NCBI GenBank assembly: GCA_016707115.1
Contig: JADJIH010000024.1
Span: 1 to 34,950, forward strand
DNA from: Ignavibacteriales bacterium
Lineage (GTDB): Bacteria; Bacteroidota; Ignavibacteria; Ignavibacteriales; Ignavibacteriaceae
Reading direction: 5' to 3'
Length of the DNA stretch: 34,950 bases
Shown in pieces: positions 27,012 to 34,950 of the stretch (positions are counted from its first letter, which is position 1; every line of letters begins with the position of its first letter). The notes under the pieces are model-generated. The model searched no databases and had not been told where the DNA came from. It worked only from the letters and a program-made list of their open reading frames with translations. A program made the position numbers and the translations under genes.

Positions 27012-28304
27012 TTGAAAAAAGAATCAATCACACTTCGTATAATTCTTATTGCAGCAATAATATTAATCCTGCTCATTCCACTTTTTATGATCCAATCATT
27101 AATTGAAGAACGTCAGGCATACAGGGATGAAGCTATTAAAGAGGTAAGTAAAGGCTGGGCAGGCAACCAAATTGTATCCGGACCAGTGCTTTCTGTTTTA
27201 AGTTCTAAGGTTGAGAAAACAAATGACGGGAAAACTTATACAACAAATCTTCAAACAAATCTGTTGCCCGAAAAATTAAACTATGATGTTGAACTAATGC
27301 CGGAGAAAAGGTATCTGGGTATTTATGAGATAGTTCTTTATCGTGCTAAAATAAGGTTAAGCGGTGTGTTTAAAACAGAAGATCTTAACAAAGCTATTAC
27401 AGGAAGAAAGCTTGAAGAAACATTTGTATCATTTAATCTAAGTGATTTACGCGGAATGCAAAATGATTCACAATTTAAATGGAATGATTTAAAACCATAA
27501 TCTTATAGCGGGTTTAAAAATCTAACAATGTTTTAAATAATGGTTTTCATTCTATCATTCCAATTGATAACGATAATAATTTGTATTCATTTGAAATGGA
27601 ATTACTGGTAAATGGGTTAGATAATCTTGAGTTTCTCCCAATCGGAAAAACGACTGAGGTAAATGTAAAATCAAGCTGGAACAATCCAAGCTTTGCGGGA
27701 GCTTATCTTCCAACATCCAGAAAAGTAAATGAGACAGGATTTACGGCAAAATGGACTGTTAATTATTTTAACAGAGCATTTCCTCAATTATGGAATGAGA
27801 ATGCTTACAAAATATTTCCATCAGCTTTTGGTGTAAAGCTTCTGGTGCCGGTAGATGAGTATCAAAAAACAATGCGTACTTCTAAGTATGGATTGATGAT
27901 AATTGTTTTAACGTTCTTAAGTTTTTTTATGATTGAATTGTTTGGAAAGAAAGTTATTCATCCGATTCAATATCTTTTAATCGGATTGGCTTTAATAATA
28001 TTTTATTCTTTGCTATTGGCTATTTCAGAGTACCTGTCGTTCGATTTATCATATTTGATTTCTGCATTTCTGGTGATTTTGTTAATAAGCTTTTATGTAA
28101 TTAGTGTTTACAAAAGCACAAGAATTGATAATGTATATTTTTGCTGCACTTACTGTATTCTATGGGCTTATGTACACTATATTACAGTTACAGGATTATT
28201 CTTTGCTTGTTGGTAATATTGCTTTGTTTGTGTTGCTTGCATCAGTAATGTTTTTTACAAGAAAGATTAATTGGTTTGATGTACTTAATCCCAAAATAAA
28301 TTAA
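27012..28304 (+). pseudogene. creD: CreD-like inner-membrane protein, frameshifted
   Basis: CreD family (cell envelope integrity/tolerance to colicin E2-type) membrane protein. The TTG start at 27012 is preceded by AGGGAGA. The N-terminus has one membrane helix (LRIILIAAIILILLIPLFMI) followed by the family motif QSLIEERQAYRDEAIKEVSK and SGPVLSV. The periplasmic domain contains LNYDVELMPEKRYLGIYEI and PSFAGAYLPTSR. Four C-terminal helices follow, including FFMIELFGKKVIHPIQYLLI, and the protein ends MFFTRKINWFDV. The frame is broken near 27492, near 27520 (five A where four restore GLKSNNVLNNGFHS) and near 28105. Corrected length is about 430 residues, the usual size. The breaks lie in short runs, so sequence error is plausible. 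Confidence 0.83.
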
Positions 28305-28319
28305 AATAAACATTAGAAA

Positions 28320-28344
28320 GGCGATTCACTGAATCGCCCTTTTT
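28320..28344. terminator. Bidirectional intrinsic terminator between creD and the GIY-YIG gene
   Basis: GGCGATTC (28320-28327) pairs with GAATCGCC (28331-28338) around a three-base loop. It is flanked by AAA on the left and CTTTTT on the right, and lies between the convergent gene ends at 28304 and 28343. Confidence 0.85.
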
Positions 28345-28699
28345 ATTTAAGGTTTCTTATTATAAAACTTACTCCCTCACTTTTAAGTTTTTCTACCCAT
28401 AATTCTTCAAGTGAGGTTAATTCTGTATCAATTTCCTTTTCGGTTTCATTTTTTAATTCAAGCTCATCAAGAATTTTTACTTCAAAATTATCTTTGCCAA
28501 GTTTTTTATAATCATCAATTAAGTCCTGGTAAGGAAAACTTCCCATAGTTAAAGTAAACTCAAATCTTCTTAACACTGCCGGCAAATTTTTACTTGTGCC
28601 GATGTACATTTTGTTATCAATCTTGTTGTGCACGGAATAAATACCCGCAGGCTGCTTTTGTTGTTTGTAATCTCGTGTGATCTGTTTTTTATCTAACAT
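28343..28699 (-). CDS. GIY-YIG nuclease family protein
   Basis: Small protein of 118 residues. GIYSVHNKIDNKMYIGTSKN contains the GIY...YIG core that defines this endonuclease family, and RRFEFTLTMGSFPYQDLID occupies the usual arginine/histidine-bearing helix. A glutamate suited to metal binding is present in the C-terminal helix (LEELWVEKLKSEG). It starts four bases after the stop of the alpha/beta hydrolase gene, so the two are translated from one message. Stand-alone GIY-YIG proteins of this size are widespread; the biological substrate is unknown. Confidence 0.8.
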   Translation of the reverse strand: MLDKKQITRDYKQQKQPAGIYSVHNKIDNKMYIGTSKNLPAVLRRFEFTLTMGSFPYQDLIDDYKKLGKDNFEVKILDELELKNETEKEIDTELTSLEELWVEKLKSEGVSFIIRNLK

Positions 28700-28703
28700 A
28701 TAA

Positions 28704-29270
28704 CTATAACTGTTTAATTATTTCCTTTATTAATTTACTGTTTATCAGCATAGAAGAATGCATAATTGAAATAAATTTTTTATTTGTGGCTCTTTCCCAA
28801 ATAGAACTTTTGTTTGGGATTATCATTAAATCAAAAGGAGTTCTATATGAAAATGAATTTAAGTTTTTTAATAGATACTCTTTAGTTTCTAAATTTTTTA
28901 AGAAGGTGCTATTTGGACGTAACTGTCTTATTCCTTTACCGGGATATAGGTAAGAGAGATAACTGCCATGATGGGGTGCGGAAATTGTGATTAACTTATT
29001 TACCCTATCTATTCCACTAAGATCTTGAAGATAATACCTGCAGATAATAGCACCCATACTAAAGCCAACAAGTACAAAATTAGAATCACCTTCAAGATTA
29101 TTTTTTATGTAGTCTTTAAGTTTTATGGCAAGATCTTCTATTCCGTACTTTGCATCGATTGGTTTTAATGTTGGGGTAAAACATTTATGACCCTGTGCTT
29201 CGAGTTTCTTTTTTATAAAAAAGAATATTTTACCAGTGCTGATAAATCCGTGGACTAAGACAATGTTCAT
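28704..29270 (-). CDS. Alpha/beta hydrolase (lipase/esterase, PGAP1-like)
   Basis: Cytoplasmic hydrolase of 188 residues without a signal peptide. VHGF (residues 6-9) forms the oxyanion-hole loop. GFSMG (69-73) is the nucleophile elbow with S71, SAPHHGS follows the next strand as in lipases of the PGAP1/LipA type, and H171 in SIMHSSML is the likely catalytic histidine. An acidic triad member is expected near FDLMIIPNKSS (D of PFDLMI). Together these suggest an esterase acting on an acyl ester. It is translationally adjacent to the GIY-YIG gene. The substrate is not predictable. Confidence 0.83.
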   Translation of the reverse strand: MNIVLVHGFISTGKIFFFIKKKLEAQGHKCFTPTLKPIDAKYGIEDLAIKLKDYIKNNLEGDSNFVLVGFSMGAIICRYYLQDLSGIDRVNKLITISAPHHGSYLSYLYPGKGIRQLRPNSTFLKNLETKEYLLKNLNSFSYRTPFDLMIIPNKSSIWERATNKKFISIMHSSMLINSKLIKEIIKQL

Positions 29271-29297
29271 ATTTTATTCTGCTGCACTTTCAATTAT

Positions 29298-29356
29298 ATT
29301 CCCGATCAAGCAGGGAATGACAAATACAAAATGTCATTCTCGCGTAAGTGGGAATC
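29298..29356. repeat. Pair of ATTCCC/GGGAAT palindromic repeats
   Basis: ATTCCCGATCAAGCAGGGAATGAC (29298-29321) is followed by GTCATTCTCGCGTAAGTGGGAATC (29333-29356). Both are short imperfect hairpins of the same family as those at 32241-32771. They lie between two minus-strand genes and could also act as a processing or termination signal for the lipoprotein message. Confidence 0.7.
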
Positions 29357-29361
29357 TTTCC

Positions 29362-30093
29362 TCATTTTATTAACCAGTTCCATTTTGTATTATCAAATAA
29401 ATTCCAGAGACCATCATAACAATAACGATATCTTTGTTTTAGATCATCTGATAAATTAGCACTCCAGGGTACAAAAGCTATATAATCAGGGTTTTTGCCG
29501 ATTACTAAAAATAAAATTTGTTCTTCTAAGCAATCCGGCTCTAATAACTTTAAATCTTCAATATTGTATACTGTATTCGATATTTGCATTGAGGTACAAT
29601 TTTTAAGGGCAATCGTATCAATGTAAGTTTTTGTTCCAAATATATTCTCTATTTCTGAAGCTATGTTATTAACTGAGTCGAGTAAAACGGAAAACTCTTT
29701 TTCAGTTAAGTTCAGAATCGCCTTTTCCTTTATTTTATTTTCCATGCTGAAGGTCATTACTAAATTGTATTGGTCATTATATTTAATGCCAGTAACTGTT
29801 ATAAAAAATCCCCCTTTCTGAGTTGTTGAAATCAAAATAGAGAAGGATATATCATAATTGTTTTCAAATTCTTTTATATAATCAAGTTTAGCGGGATAAT
29901 AAAAATTATTAGTGCGATAATTCAAAAAACAAATATTATCTGTCAAATGTGGAGATATAATTTCTTGATAATATAATTTTTTCATTTGTTCATTCGTTTT
30001 AGGAGAAATTAGATTCCCAATTCTATTTAATGAACAACAGGCATTGATAAATAAGAGGGAAAGAGTTAAAAGGAATATTAGTTTATATTTCAT
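29362..30093 (-). CDS. Lipoprotein of unknown function
   Basis: Predicted lipoprotein of 243 residues. The signal MKYKLIFLLTLSLLFINACC ends in a lipobox (INAC, with Cys19). The mature part mixes strands and helices (NICFLNYRTNNFYYPAKLDY, FSILISTTQKGGFFITVTGI, LNLTEKEFSVLLDSVNNIAS) and holds several cysteines (CTSMQ, PDCLEE, YRYCYDG). I do not recognise a family. Its start overlaps the end of the small membrane protein gene by 11 bases, so the two are co-expressed and may act together at the envelope. Confidence 0.72.
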   Translation of the reverse strand: MKYKLIFLLTLSLLFINACCSLNRIGNLISPKTNEQMKKLYYQEIISPHLTDNICFLNYRTNNFYYPAKLDYIKEFENNYDISFSILISTTQKGGFFITVTGIKYNDQYNLVMTFSMENKIKEKAILNLTEKEFSVLLDSVNNIASEIENIFGTKTYIDTIALKNCTSMQISNTVYNIEDLKLLEPDCLEEQILFLVIGKNPDYIAFVPWSANLSDDLKQRYRYCYDGLWNLFDNTKWNWLIK

Positions 30094-30430
30094 TCTTCTT
30101 GGCCTTTATGTGTATTATCAGCATAACAACTAAAGCAACCAAACACCCAAACAGCATTAAGGCAATAACATCAAGCGAAGCGTTATTGCTTTTAGCCAGT
30201 TCGGATTTTGCTATAGAGGATTCATGGGAAGACTCTAATTTAGATAGAGCAATTTCCCTTAGTGTGTCTAGATTGTCGTTATTAATAATATTTTCCCGCT
30301 GAAAATTGTATGCCGCTCTATTCTTGGTAACAAAGATATCGTAGTGTTTGTAGTTCTCGCTTATTTGAAAGATTGAACCCATCAAACCAAATAATGTTAG
30401 GAGAATGGTAAAAAGTATTAACCTTTTCAT
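30083..30430 (-). CDS. Small membrane protein with two transmembrane helices
   Basis: Protein of 115 residues with an N-terminal helix (LILFTILLTLFGLMGSIF) and a C-terminal helix (IALMLFGCLVALVVMLIIHI) ending in the basic tail KAKKNEI. The roughly 60 residues between them are hydrophilic and helical, with clustered charges (NFQRENIINNDNLDTLREIA). The tail suggests both ends face the cytoplasm with the middle outside. It overlaps the downstream lipoprotein gene by 11 bases. No family is recognised. Confidence 0.7.
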   Translation of the reverse strand: MKRLILFTILLTLFGLMGSIFQISENYKHYDIFVTKNRAAYNFQRENIINNDNLDTLREIALSKLESSHESSIAKSELAKSNNASLDVIALMLFGCLVALVVMLIIHIKAKKNEI

Positions 30431-30527
30431 AATTACACTTATTATTTAATATTACTTAAATAGAACGCACACTAGTTTTAATTATGCTTGCTTTTTAACG
30501 CTAAAGAGTAAAACATTCATTTCAAAC

Positions 30528-31178
30528 TTACTTCGCTTCTCTATTCTTATCAATCCAATAACCCCAAAGAACAATAAGCCATTGTGCGTTGCCAACAATT
30601 CCAATTGCTTCAATGGAAGGTGGCGGCGGACCAACAAGATTTGAAACATACATAAAGACTAAAAATGAAATTAATCCTATAAGAGAATATGTTCCGATTT
30701 TATTTTTAGCCTTTGTTACTTTAAAGTACAAGTATGCACCAATTGCAAAAATCAATCCTTCTAAAATTATTGTTGCGGTCAAGCTGTTCCATAAACCAAA
30801 ACCAACTTTAAGACTATATCCCGGAAAGATCGGCAGATCAGGAATGTGAACAAGCAGATCTAAAAACCAATGGCTTAAAACAAGCAGTGCAAGTATAATT
30901 GCTGTTCTGGATTTCTTTTTGATTACGAAGTATATCATACCAAACAGTACTGCCCAAACAATAACACCAAATAAACTATGAGTAAAAGGGTAGTAGGTAA
31001 AATCTAAAGGAGTAACAGTTGTAACACCGGGTTTTATTTCTGCTTTTTCAATTCCGAGTAAAAGCAGTATTGGCCAGATAAGATCAATCCATTGTGCAGC
31101 CATAAAATAAGTTCCCAGCGAAGCAGTTTTTTCAAATTTTTTACCCGCAAAGCCGGCTCCAAAATGACCGATAAACAT
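30528..31178 (-). CDS. Polytopic membrane protein with conserved histidines
   Basis: Membrane protein of 216 residues with about five to six hydrophobic segments. It opens MFIGHFGAGFAGKKFEK. It then has PFTHSLFGVIVW and LSHWFLDLLVHIPDLPIFPG, so histidine/aspartate residues recur near the membrane surface. That arrangement recalls the membrane-bound metal-dependent hydrolase (YdjM/DUF457-type) proteins, where GHxxxG and HS...D motifs are typical. I consider that relation likely but not certain. Later segments have LWNSLTATIILEGLIFAIGA and end WGYWIDKNREAK. It follows the PD40 gene in the chromosomal order and has its own spacing on both sides. Confidence 0.7.
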   Translation of the reverse strand: MFIGHFGAGFAGKKFEKTASLGTYFMAAQWIDLIWPILLLLGIEKAEIKPGVTTVTPLDFTYYPFTHSLFGVIVWAVLFGMIYFVIKKKSRTAIILALLVLSHWFLDLLVHIPDLPIFPGYSLKVGFGLWNSLTATIILEGLIFAIGAYLYFKVTKAKNKIGTYSLIGLISFLVFMYVSNLVGPPPPSIEAIGIVGNAQWLIVLWGYWIDKNREAK

Positions 31179-31193
31179 ATAACATTCCTTTTA

Positions 31194-32123
31194 TTACTTT
31201 AAAGTTGTTTTATATATTCTGCTAAGTCCATTTTCGTATTTCTTCATCTCAATTAAAAAATCTTTTAAGGTATTAAATCCCTTACCGGAATTATTCACAG
31301 CGCTTCTCTTGCTTGTAAAATATAATGTTTTAGTTTTGGTATCGATATACGGGCAGTAATCCATCTTATCCGAATTAATTTCTTCTCCCAAATTCTTTGC
31401 CTTTGTCCAGACACCGTCAGAAATTTTATAACTAATGTATAAGTCTCCACTTCCCAAACCATCTTCTCTTTGATATCCCGAAAAAACAATATAGGATTCA
31501 TCCGGCGCAATAAAAGCATTAAACTCATATCCAGTGGAATTAATTGAATCGCTTAAAGAAACAGGCGGCAGATATTTACCATTATCCCATCTGCTAAAAA
31601 AAATATTGTCCTTACCTTCTGATGGCGGCGCATCACTTGTAAAGTAGAGGTTTTTATTATCAGCAATCGATGGATAAAACTCATTATTTTTAGAATTTAT
31701 TGGCGGTCCAATATTTATTGGGGCTGACCACTCCGAATTTTTATTTTCCCTTTTAACATACCAGATGTCAAAGTCATTCACCCTGTTATCGGTTTTTAAC
31801 AAGGGTCTGTTTGAAGCAAAGAACAGCGTTAATCCATCGGATGAAAGAAAAGGTTCTATATCAAAAAACTTTCCTGAGAAGCTTGCTATTTCAGGAATGG
31901 TCCAAACATTGTTTTCTTTTTTAGCAGTTACGATTAAAGAGGCTTCATCTGTATAGCTTTGAACAGAAAAATAAATTTCATCTCCTTCTGATGAAATTGC
32001 AATATCCCGAACATTTGGAAATTGAGAAAATATTTGAGGCAGAAATGGCTCAACAGATTTTTCTTGAGTAAACACTGATGAAGAAATTAAAATAAGAAGC
32101 ACAGTTAAAATAATTAGTTTCAT
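31194..32123 (-). CDS. Secreted PD40 (WD40-like/TolB-type) beta-propeller protein
   Basis: Exported protein of 309 residues with signal MKLIILTVLLILISSSVFTQ. Repeated blades carry the PD40 pattern of a strand ending in YF/LFF with S: IAISSEGDEIYFSVQSY, PFLSSDGLTLFFASNR, PSIADNKNLYFTSDA, AFIAPDESYIVFSGYQ and PYIDTKTKTLYFTSKR. Intervening segments such as WSAPINIGPPINSKNNEFYP and WTKAKNLGEEINSDKMDYCP are typical of the periplasmic OmpA-associated or TolB-like propellers. No C-terminal sorting or OmpA domain follows, so it is probably a soluble periplasmic protein. The ligand is unknown. Confidence 0.87.
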   Translation of the reverse strand: MKLIILTVLLILISSSVFTQEKSVEPFLPQIFSQFPNVRDIAISSEGDEIYFSVQSYTDEASLIVTAKKENNVWTIPEIASFSGKFFDIEPFLSSDGLTLFFASNRPLLKTDNRVNDFDIWYVKRENKNSEWSAPINIGPPINSKNNEFYPSIADNKNLYFTSDAPPSEGKDNIFFSRWDNGKYLPPVSLSDSINSTGYEFNAFIAPDESYIVFSGYQREDGLGSGDLYISYKISDGVWTKAKNLGEEINSDKMDYCPYIDTKTKTLYFTSKRSAVNNSGKGFNTLKDFLIEMKKYENGLSRIYKTTLK

Positions 32124-32240
32124 AATTAGCTCAGAATTGATTTTGATTGTTATTTGTTTAAAATATAAATAAGTGTGTCTTTACATTCAATAAAATTGAA
32201 CTCACAATGTGAGGTTGATTAAAAAAGCAATGTAATAAGT

Positions 32241-32304
32241 GTCATTCCCACGAAAGTGGGAATCTCTATTATTCATGATTCAGATTCCCGATCACGTCGG
32301 GAAT
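32241..32304. repeat. Two palindromic repeats (ATTCCCAC/GTGGGAAT and ATTCCCGA/TCGGGAAT)
   Basis: ATTCCCAC-GAAA-GTGGGAAT (32244-32263) and ATTCCCGA-TCACG-TCGGGAAT (32284-32304) are perfect 8-bp hairpins, with GTCA before the first and GACAAG after the second. They fill most of the gap between the PD40 gene and the GIY-YIG gene. Confidence 0.85.
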
Positions 32305-32321
32305 GACAAGCACAGAGCCAT

Positions 32322-32678
32322 TCAGATTTCGAATAAATCTGGAATGTAAAAACGAATGTCATTCCCACGAAGGTGGGAATCTATAGTTACTTCTGTTATC
32401 TGATTATATAAATCCAGCCAATCCGGATTAAACTTTTCTATCATATCGATTTTCCATTGCCTGTTCCATTTCTTCGATCTCTTTTCTCTAAGTATCGCAT
32501 CTTCAACTCTATCAAACACTTCAAAGTAAACAAGCATTTTTAAGTTATATTTTTTAGTAAAGCCATCAATCAAACTATTTCTATGTTCATAGCTTCTTCT
32601 TATCAGATCGTTGGTAACACCAAGGTATAATGTCTCATTGGGCTTGTTGGTCATAATATAAACGTAGTAGTTTTTCAT
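32322..32678 (-). CDS. GIY-YIG nuclease family protein (YhbQ/UPF0213-like)
   Basis: I start it at the ATG at 32678 because MKNYYVYIMTNKPNETLYLG is the normal N-terminus; the frame opens 63 bases earlier only by reading through a palindromic repeat. It has YVYI...LYLGVTNDLIRRSYEHR, the GIY-YIG core with the conserved R and H, followed by KYNLKMLVYFEVFDRVEDAI and KRSKKWNRQWKIDMIEKFNP, as in short YhbQ/UPF0213-like proteins. The normal protein would end near LDLYNQI. The last roughly 20 residues (including DSHLRGNDI) are encoded by the repeat at 32361-32380, so its C-terminus has been replaced or extended by repeat DNA. Product length is 118 residues. Confidence 0.83.
   Translation of the reverse strand: MKNYYVYIMTNKPNETLYLGVTNDLIRRSYEHRNSLIDGFTKKYNLKMLVYFEVFDRVEDAILREKRSKKWNRQWKIDMIEKFNPDWLDLYNQITEVTIDSHLRGNDIRFYIPDLFEI
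32361..32380. repeat. Palindromic repeat ATTCCCAC/GTGGGAAT inside the GIY-YIG reading frame
   Basis: A perfect 8-bp hairpin (32361-32368 and 32373-32380, loop GAAG) belongs to the same family as the copies at 32244 and 32284. On the minus strand it is translated as SHLRGN within the C-terminus of the GIY-YIG gene. Confidence 0.85.
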
Positions 32679-32699
32679 TTTGTTAAAGTTATTAATAAG

Positions 32700-32771
32700 A
32701 TTCCCAGTCAAGTTGGGAATAACAAATAAAAATTGCTCCACAAAGTGGGAATCACGACTTGGAATGACAAG
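32700..32771. repeat. Palindromic repeat pair upstream of the GIY-YIG gene
   Basis: ATTCCCA (32700-32706) pairs with TGGGAAT (32714-32720). A decayed copy follows (TCCACAAAGTGGGAATC at about 32737-32753, then GACTTGGAATGACAAG). They sit between tex and the GIY-YIG gene. Confidence 0.75.
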
Positions 32772-32779
32772 AGAAACAA

Positions 32780-34909
32780 CTACCCCTCTTTCATACTCAA
32801 CTGAATTCTTTTTCTTTCAACATCGATATCAATAACTCTAACCATTATTTTCTGGTCTAACTTTAAAACCTCTGAAGGGTCTTTAATAAAACGATCTGAT
32901 ATTTGAGATATATGCAGCAAGCCGTTTTCTTTTATTCCTATATTTACAAAAGCACCGAACTTTGTAAGATTTGTTATTATACCCGGCAAACGCATTCCCG
33001 GTTTTAAATCTGTTATTTCGTTTACCGTTTCTGAAAATGAAAATACTTCTGCCTTGCCTCTTGGATCCAGCCCCGGCTTTTCAAGTTCCTGCATAATATC
33101 TTTTAACGTCGGCAAACCGACTGTATCTGTTACATAATTATTGATATCAATCTGCTGACGCAAATTTGCAGCTTCAATTAATGATTTAACCGGCTGGGAT
33201 AAATCCTTTGCCATCTTTGCAACTATGGAATAACTTTCCGGATGAACAGCGCTGTTATCAAGCGGATTTTCCGCACCGGGAATTCTTAAAAATCCTGCAG
33301 ACTGCTCAAATGCTTTTGCCCCCAGCCCGCTTACCTTTATCAGTTCCTTGCGCGAACGAAAAGTTTTATTCTCACGCCGGTATTTTATAATTGATTTTGC
33401 AAGCTTCGGTCCGATGCCCGATACATAACTAAGTAAATGCTGGCTGGCTGTATTTAAATTTACACCAACCTGGTTTACAGCAGAAGTTACTACCTTATCC
33501 AGACCATCTTTCAAATCATCTTGATTAACGTCGTGCTGATACTGTCCCACACCGATTGACTTGGCATCAATTTTAACAAGCTCAGCAAGCGGATCCATCA
33601 ACCGCCTTCCGATAGAAATTGCACCGCGGAAAGTTAAATCGAGATCGGGGAACTCCTCTCTCGCAGTTTCAGAAGCAGAATAAATTGATGCGCCAGCTTC
33701 GTTTACCATAAATATTTCTGTTGTGCTGGTTTCACCAATCAGAGATTTAATAAATCGTTCGGTCTCCCTGCCCGCAGTTCCGTTTCCGATTGCAATTGCT
33801 TCCACTTTATATTTTTTTAACAACGCTTTTATTTTCTCGGTTGCTTCATCAACTTTCGGCTGCGGTGGATGCGGAAAGATAGTATCGTGATGCAACAGGT
33901 TTCCCTGCTGATCAAGACAGACAAGTTTACAGCCAGTTCTGAAACCGGGATCAATTGCCATTGTAACTTTTGGACCGAGCGGAGGAGACAAAAGTAACTG
34001 GCGCAGGTTTTCCGAAAATACACGGATTGCCTCTTCATCGGCTTTGGCTTTAGAACTGTTTTTAAATTCGGTTTCAATTGAAGGCGCCAATAATCTTTTG
34101 TGAGCATCTTTTATTGATAACCCGACCTGAACGGCAGATTCATTTTTATTTTTTATAAAGATTTTTTCCAGACTCTCAATTGCGTTTTCATTATCTATTG
34201 AAATTGATACACGCAAAATCCCTTCCTGCTCTGCTCTGCGTATTGCAAGCAAACGGTGACCAGCGCAGCGTTCTAACGGTTCGCTAAAATCAAAGTAGTC
34301 CTGGTATTTTGTTCCTTCATCTTTCTTTTTCTCAATTACTTTTGAACTGATTATTGCATCACGCTCAAATAGCTGTCTTATTTTATTACGGGCATCTGTG
34401 TTTTCATTAATCCATTCTGCAATAATATCTCTTGCCCCGGCTAACGCTGCTTCAATATCCGGCACTTCATCATTTAAATATTTTTCCGCAATCGCTTCTA
34501 TCTTATCTTCCTTCTGTGTCATTATTATTTCTGCAAGAGGTTCTAATCCTTTTTCCCGCGCGGCACTTGCCCTTGTTTTTCGTTTTGGTTTGTATGGAAG
34601 ATAAATGTCTTCAAGCTCTGCCATATTCCAGCAGTTATTAATTTTCACTTCCAATTCCGGAGTTAACAATTCCTGGTCGTTAATACTTTTAAGAATAGCT
34701 TCACGTCTCTTAACCAATTCCAGCAATCGTTTCCATTCCTTTTCAATTGCTGTTACCTCTGTTTCATCAAGACTTCCGGTAGCTTCTTTTCTGTAGCGGG
34801 AGATAAAAGGAATTGTCGCTCCCTCCTCCAACAGCTTAACTGTGTTTGAAACCTGTGATTTACTTATTGAAAGTGTGCTGCTTATATGTTTAACTAAAAT
34901 TTCTGTCAT
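32780..34909 (-). CDS. tex: Tex, RNA-binding transcriptional accessory protein
   Basis: Cytoplasmic nucleic-acid-binding protein of 709 residues with the full Tex architecture. A helical N-terminal Tex domain begins VKLLEEGATIPFISRYRKEA, TGSLDE and DIYLPYKPKRKTRA. The YqgF/RuvC-like domain starts at about 317 (MAIDPGFRTGCKLVCLDQQG), with AIAIGNGTAGRETE and MVNEAGASIYSASE. Helix-hairpin-helix motifs follow at about 490-560 (YVSGIGPKLAKSIIKYRREN and LIKVSGLGAKAFEQSAGFLR). An S1 RNA-binding domain closes it at about 635-707 (GIITNLTKFGAFVNIGIKEN, GLLHISQISDRF). Only a few residues follow the S1 fold. The gene is intact and has its own upstream region at the right edge of the window. Confidence 0.97.
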   Translation of the reverse strand: MTEILVKHISSTLSISKSQVSNTVKLLEEGATIPFISRYRKEATGSLDETEVTAIEKEWKRLLELVKRREAILKSINDQELLTPELEVKINNCWNMAELEDIYLPYKPKRKTRASAAREKGLEPLAEIIMTQKEDKIEAIAEKYLNDEVPDIEAALAGARDIIAEWINENTDARNKIRQLFERDAIISSKVIEKKKDEGTKYQDYFDFSEPLERCAGHRLLAIRRAEQEGILRVSISIDNENAIESLEKIFIKNKNESAVQVGLSIKDAHKRLLAPSIETEFKNSSKAKADEEAIRVFSENLRQLLLSPPLGPKVTMAIDPGFRTGCKLVCLDQQGNLLHHDTIFPHPPQPKVDEATEKIKALLKKYKVEAIAIGNGTAGRETERFIKSLIGETSTTEIFMVNEAGASIYSASETAREEFPDLDLTFRGAISIGRRLMDPLAELVKIDAKSIGVGQYQHDVNQDDLKDGLDKVVTSAVNQVGVNLNTASQHLLSYVSGIGPKLAKSIIKYRRENKTFRSRKELIKVSGLGAKAFEQSAGFLRIPGAENPLDNSAVHPESYSIVAKMAKDLSQPVKSLIEAANLRQQIDINNYVTDTVGLPTLKDIMQELEKPGLDPRGKAEVFSFSETVNEITDLKPGMRLPGIITNLTKFGAFVNIGIKENGLLHISQISDRFIKDPSEVLKLDQKIMVRVIDIDVERKRIQLSMKEG

Positions 34910-34950
34910 TGTTTTCTGTAAAATGGGTTAATAAAAACTGTGAGTGTAAA

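Noticed and set aside
28343..28699. GIY-YIG protein as a homing endonuclease or UvrC fragment
   Set aside because: It is a complete small reading frame in an operon with a hydrolase and shows no intron, intein or UvrC domains.
32241..32771. Palindromic repeats as a CRISPR array
   Set aside because: Copies are irregularly spaced, inverted and variable in sequence, and lie between and within genes with no cas genes nearby.
1..34950. tRNA or rRNA genes
   Set aside because: I saw no cloverleaf-like segment with the conserved GGTTCGA-type loop and no rRNA-like sequence on either strand, although a scan by eye can miss a tRNA.

Overview
The window looks like a chromosomal segment of an Ignavibacteria-type bacterium (Bacteroidota/Ignavibacteriota lineage). 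The best evidence is four secreted proteins that end in the same roughly 80-residue C-terminal sorting domain (QNYPNPFNPST..., VYDxLGNEV, FDAS.LS.GVY.Y, KKMxLxK). This domain is typical of type IX secretion cargo and abundant in Ignavibacteria. The DNA is AT-rich and most genes lie on the minus strand. I saw no rRNA, tRNA, CRISPR array, insertion sequence or prophage.

Region 1 (1 to about 7950) holds recognisable genes that are nearly all broken by several small indels and some substitutions. They are a dCMP deaminase, an unrecognised gene, corA and hemH (ferrochelatase) on the minus strand; a small lipoprotein and a large CotH-family secreted protein on the plus strand; then a small helical protein and a secreted propeller-like protein on the minus strand. 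Because unrelated genes are all hit and still show close family matches in shifted frames, poor consensus quality at a contig end is the leading explanation. Two catalytic or metal-ligand histidines also read as tyrosine, so real decay cannot be excluded.

Region 2 (8714-11148, minus) is a compact operon: a YfiT-type DinB protein, an MFS transporter and a GNAT acetyltransferase. Region 3 (11209-18879, minus) is a cluster of three secreted sorting-domain proteins. Two are recent paralogues (choice-of-anchor J plus DUF4397) whose C-terminal halves have been exchanged, and all three genes are followed by the same GGCACG/CGTGCC terminator hairpin. Region 4 (18975-23256) has tag (3-methyladenine glycosylase I), a TrmB-type regulator, a divergent secreted hypothetical protein, a lipoprotein and an NAD-dependent epimerase-like protein.

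A block of almost pure homopolymers at about 23290-23790 is most likely an assembly or sequencing artefact. Region 5 (23809-28304) has a class A beta-lactamase-fold serine hydrolase, a PagL-like lipid A deacylase candidate, an outer-membrane-type protein, a second DinB protein and a frameshifted creD. Region 6 (28343-34909, minus) has an alpha/beta hydrolase with a GIY-YIG protein, a lipoprotein and membrane-protein pair, a polytopic membrane protein, a PD40 propeller protein, a second GIY-YIG protein embedded in short palindromic repeats, and tex.

No wholly new defence or metabolic system is evident. The most interesting biology is the modular secreted-protein cluster with its shared terminators. 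The most important practical message is that the first 8 kb and the 23.3-23.8 kb block need sequence verification.
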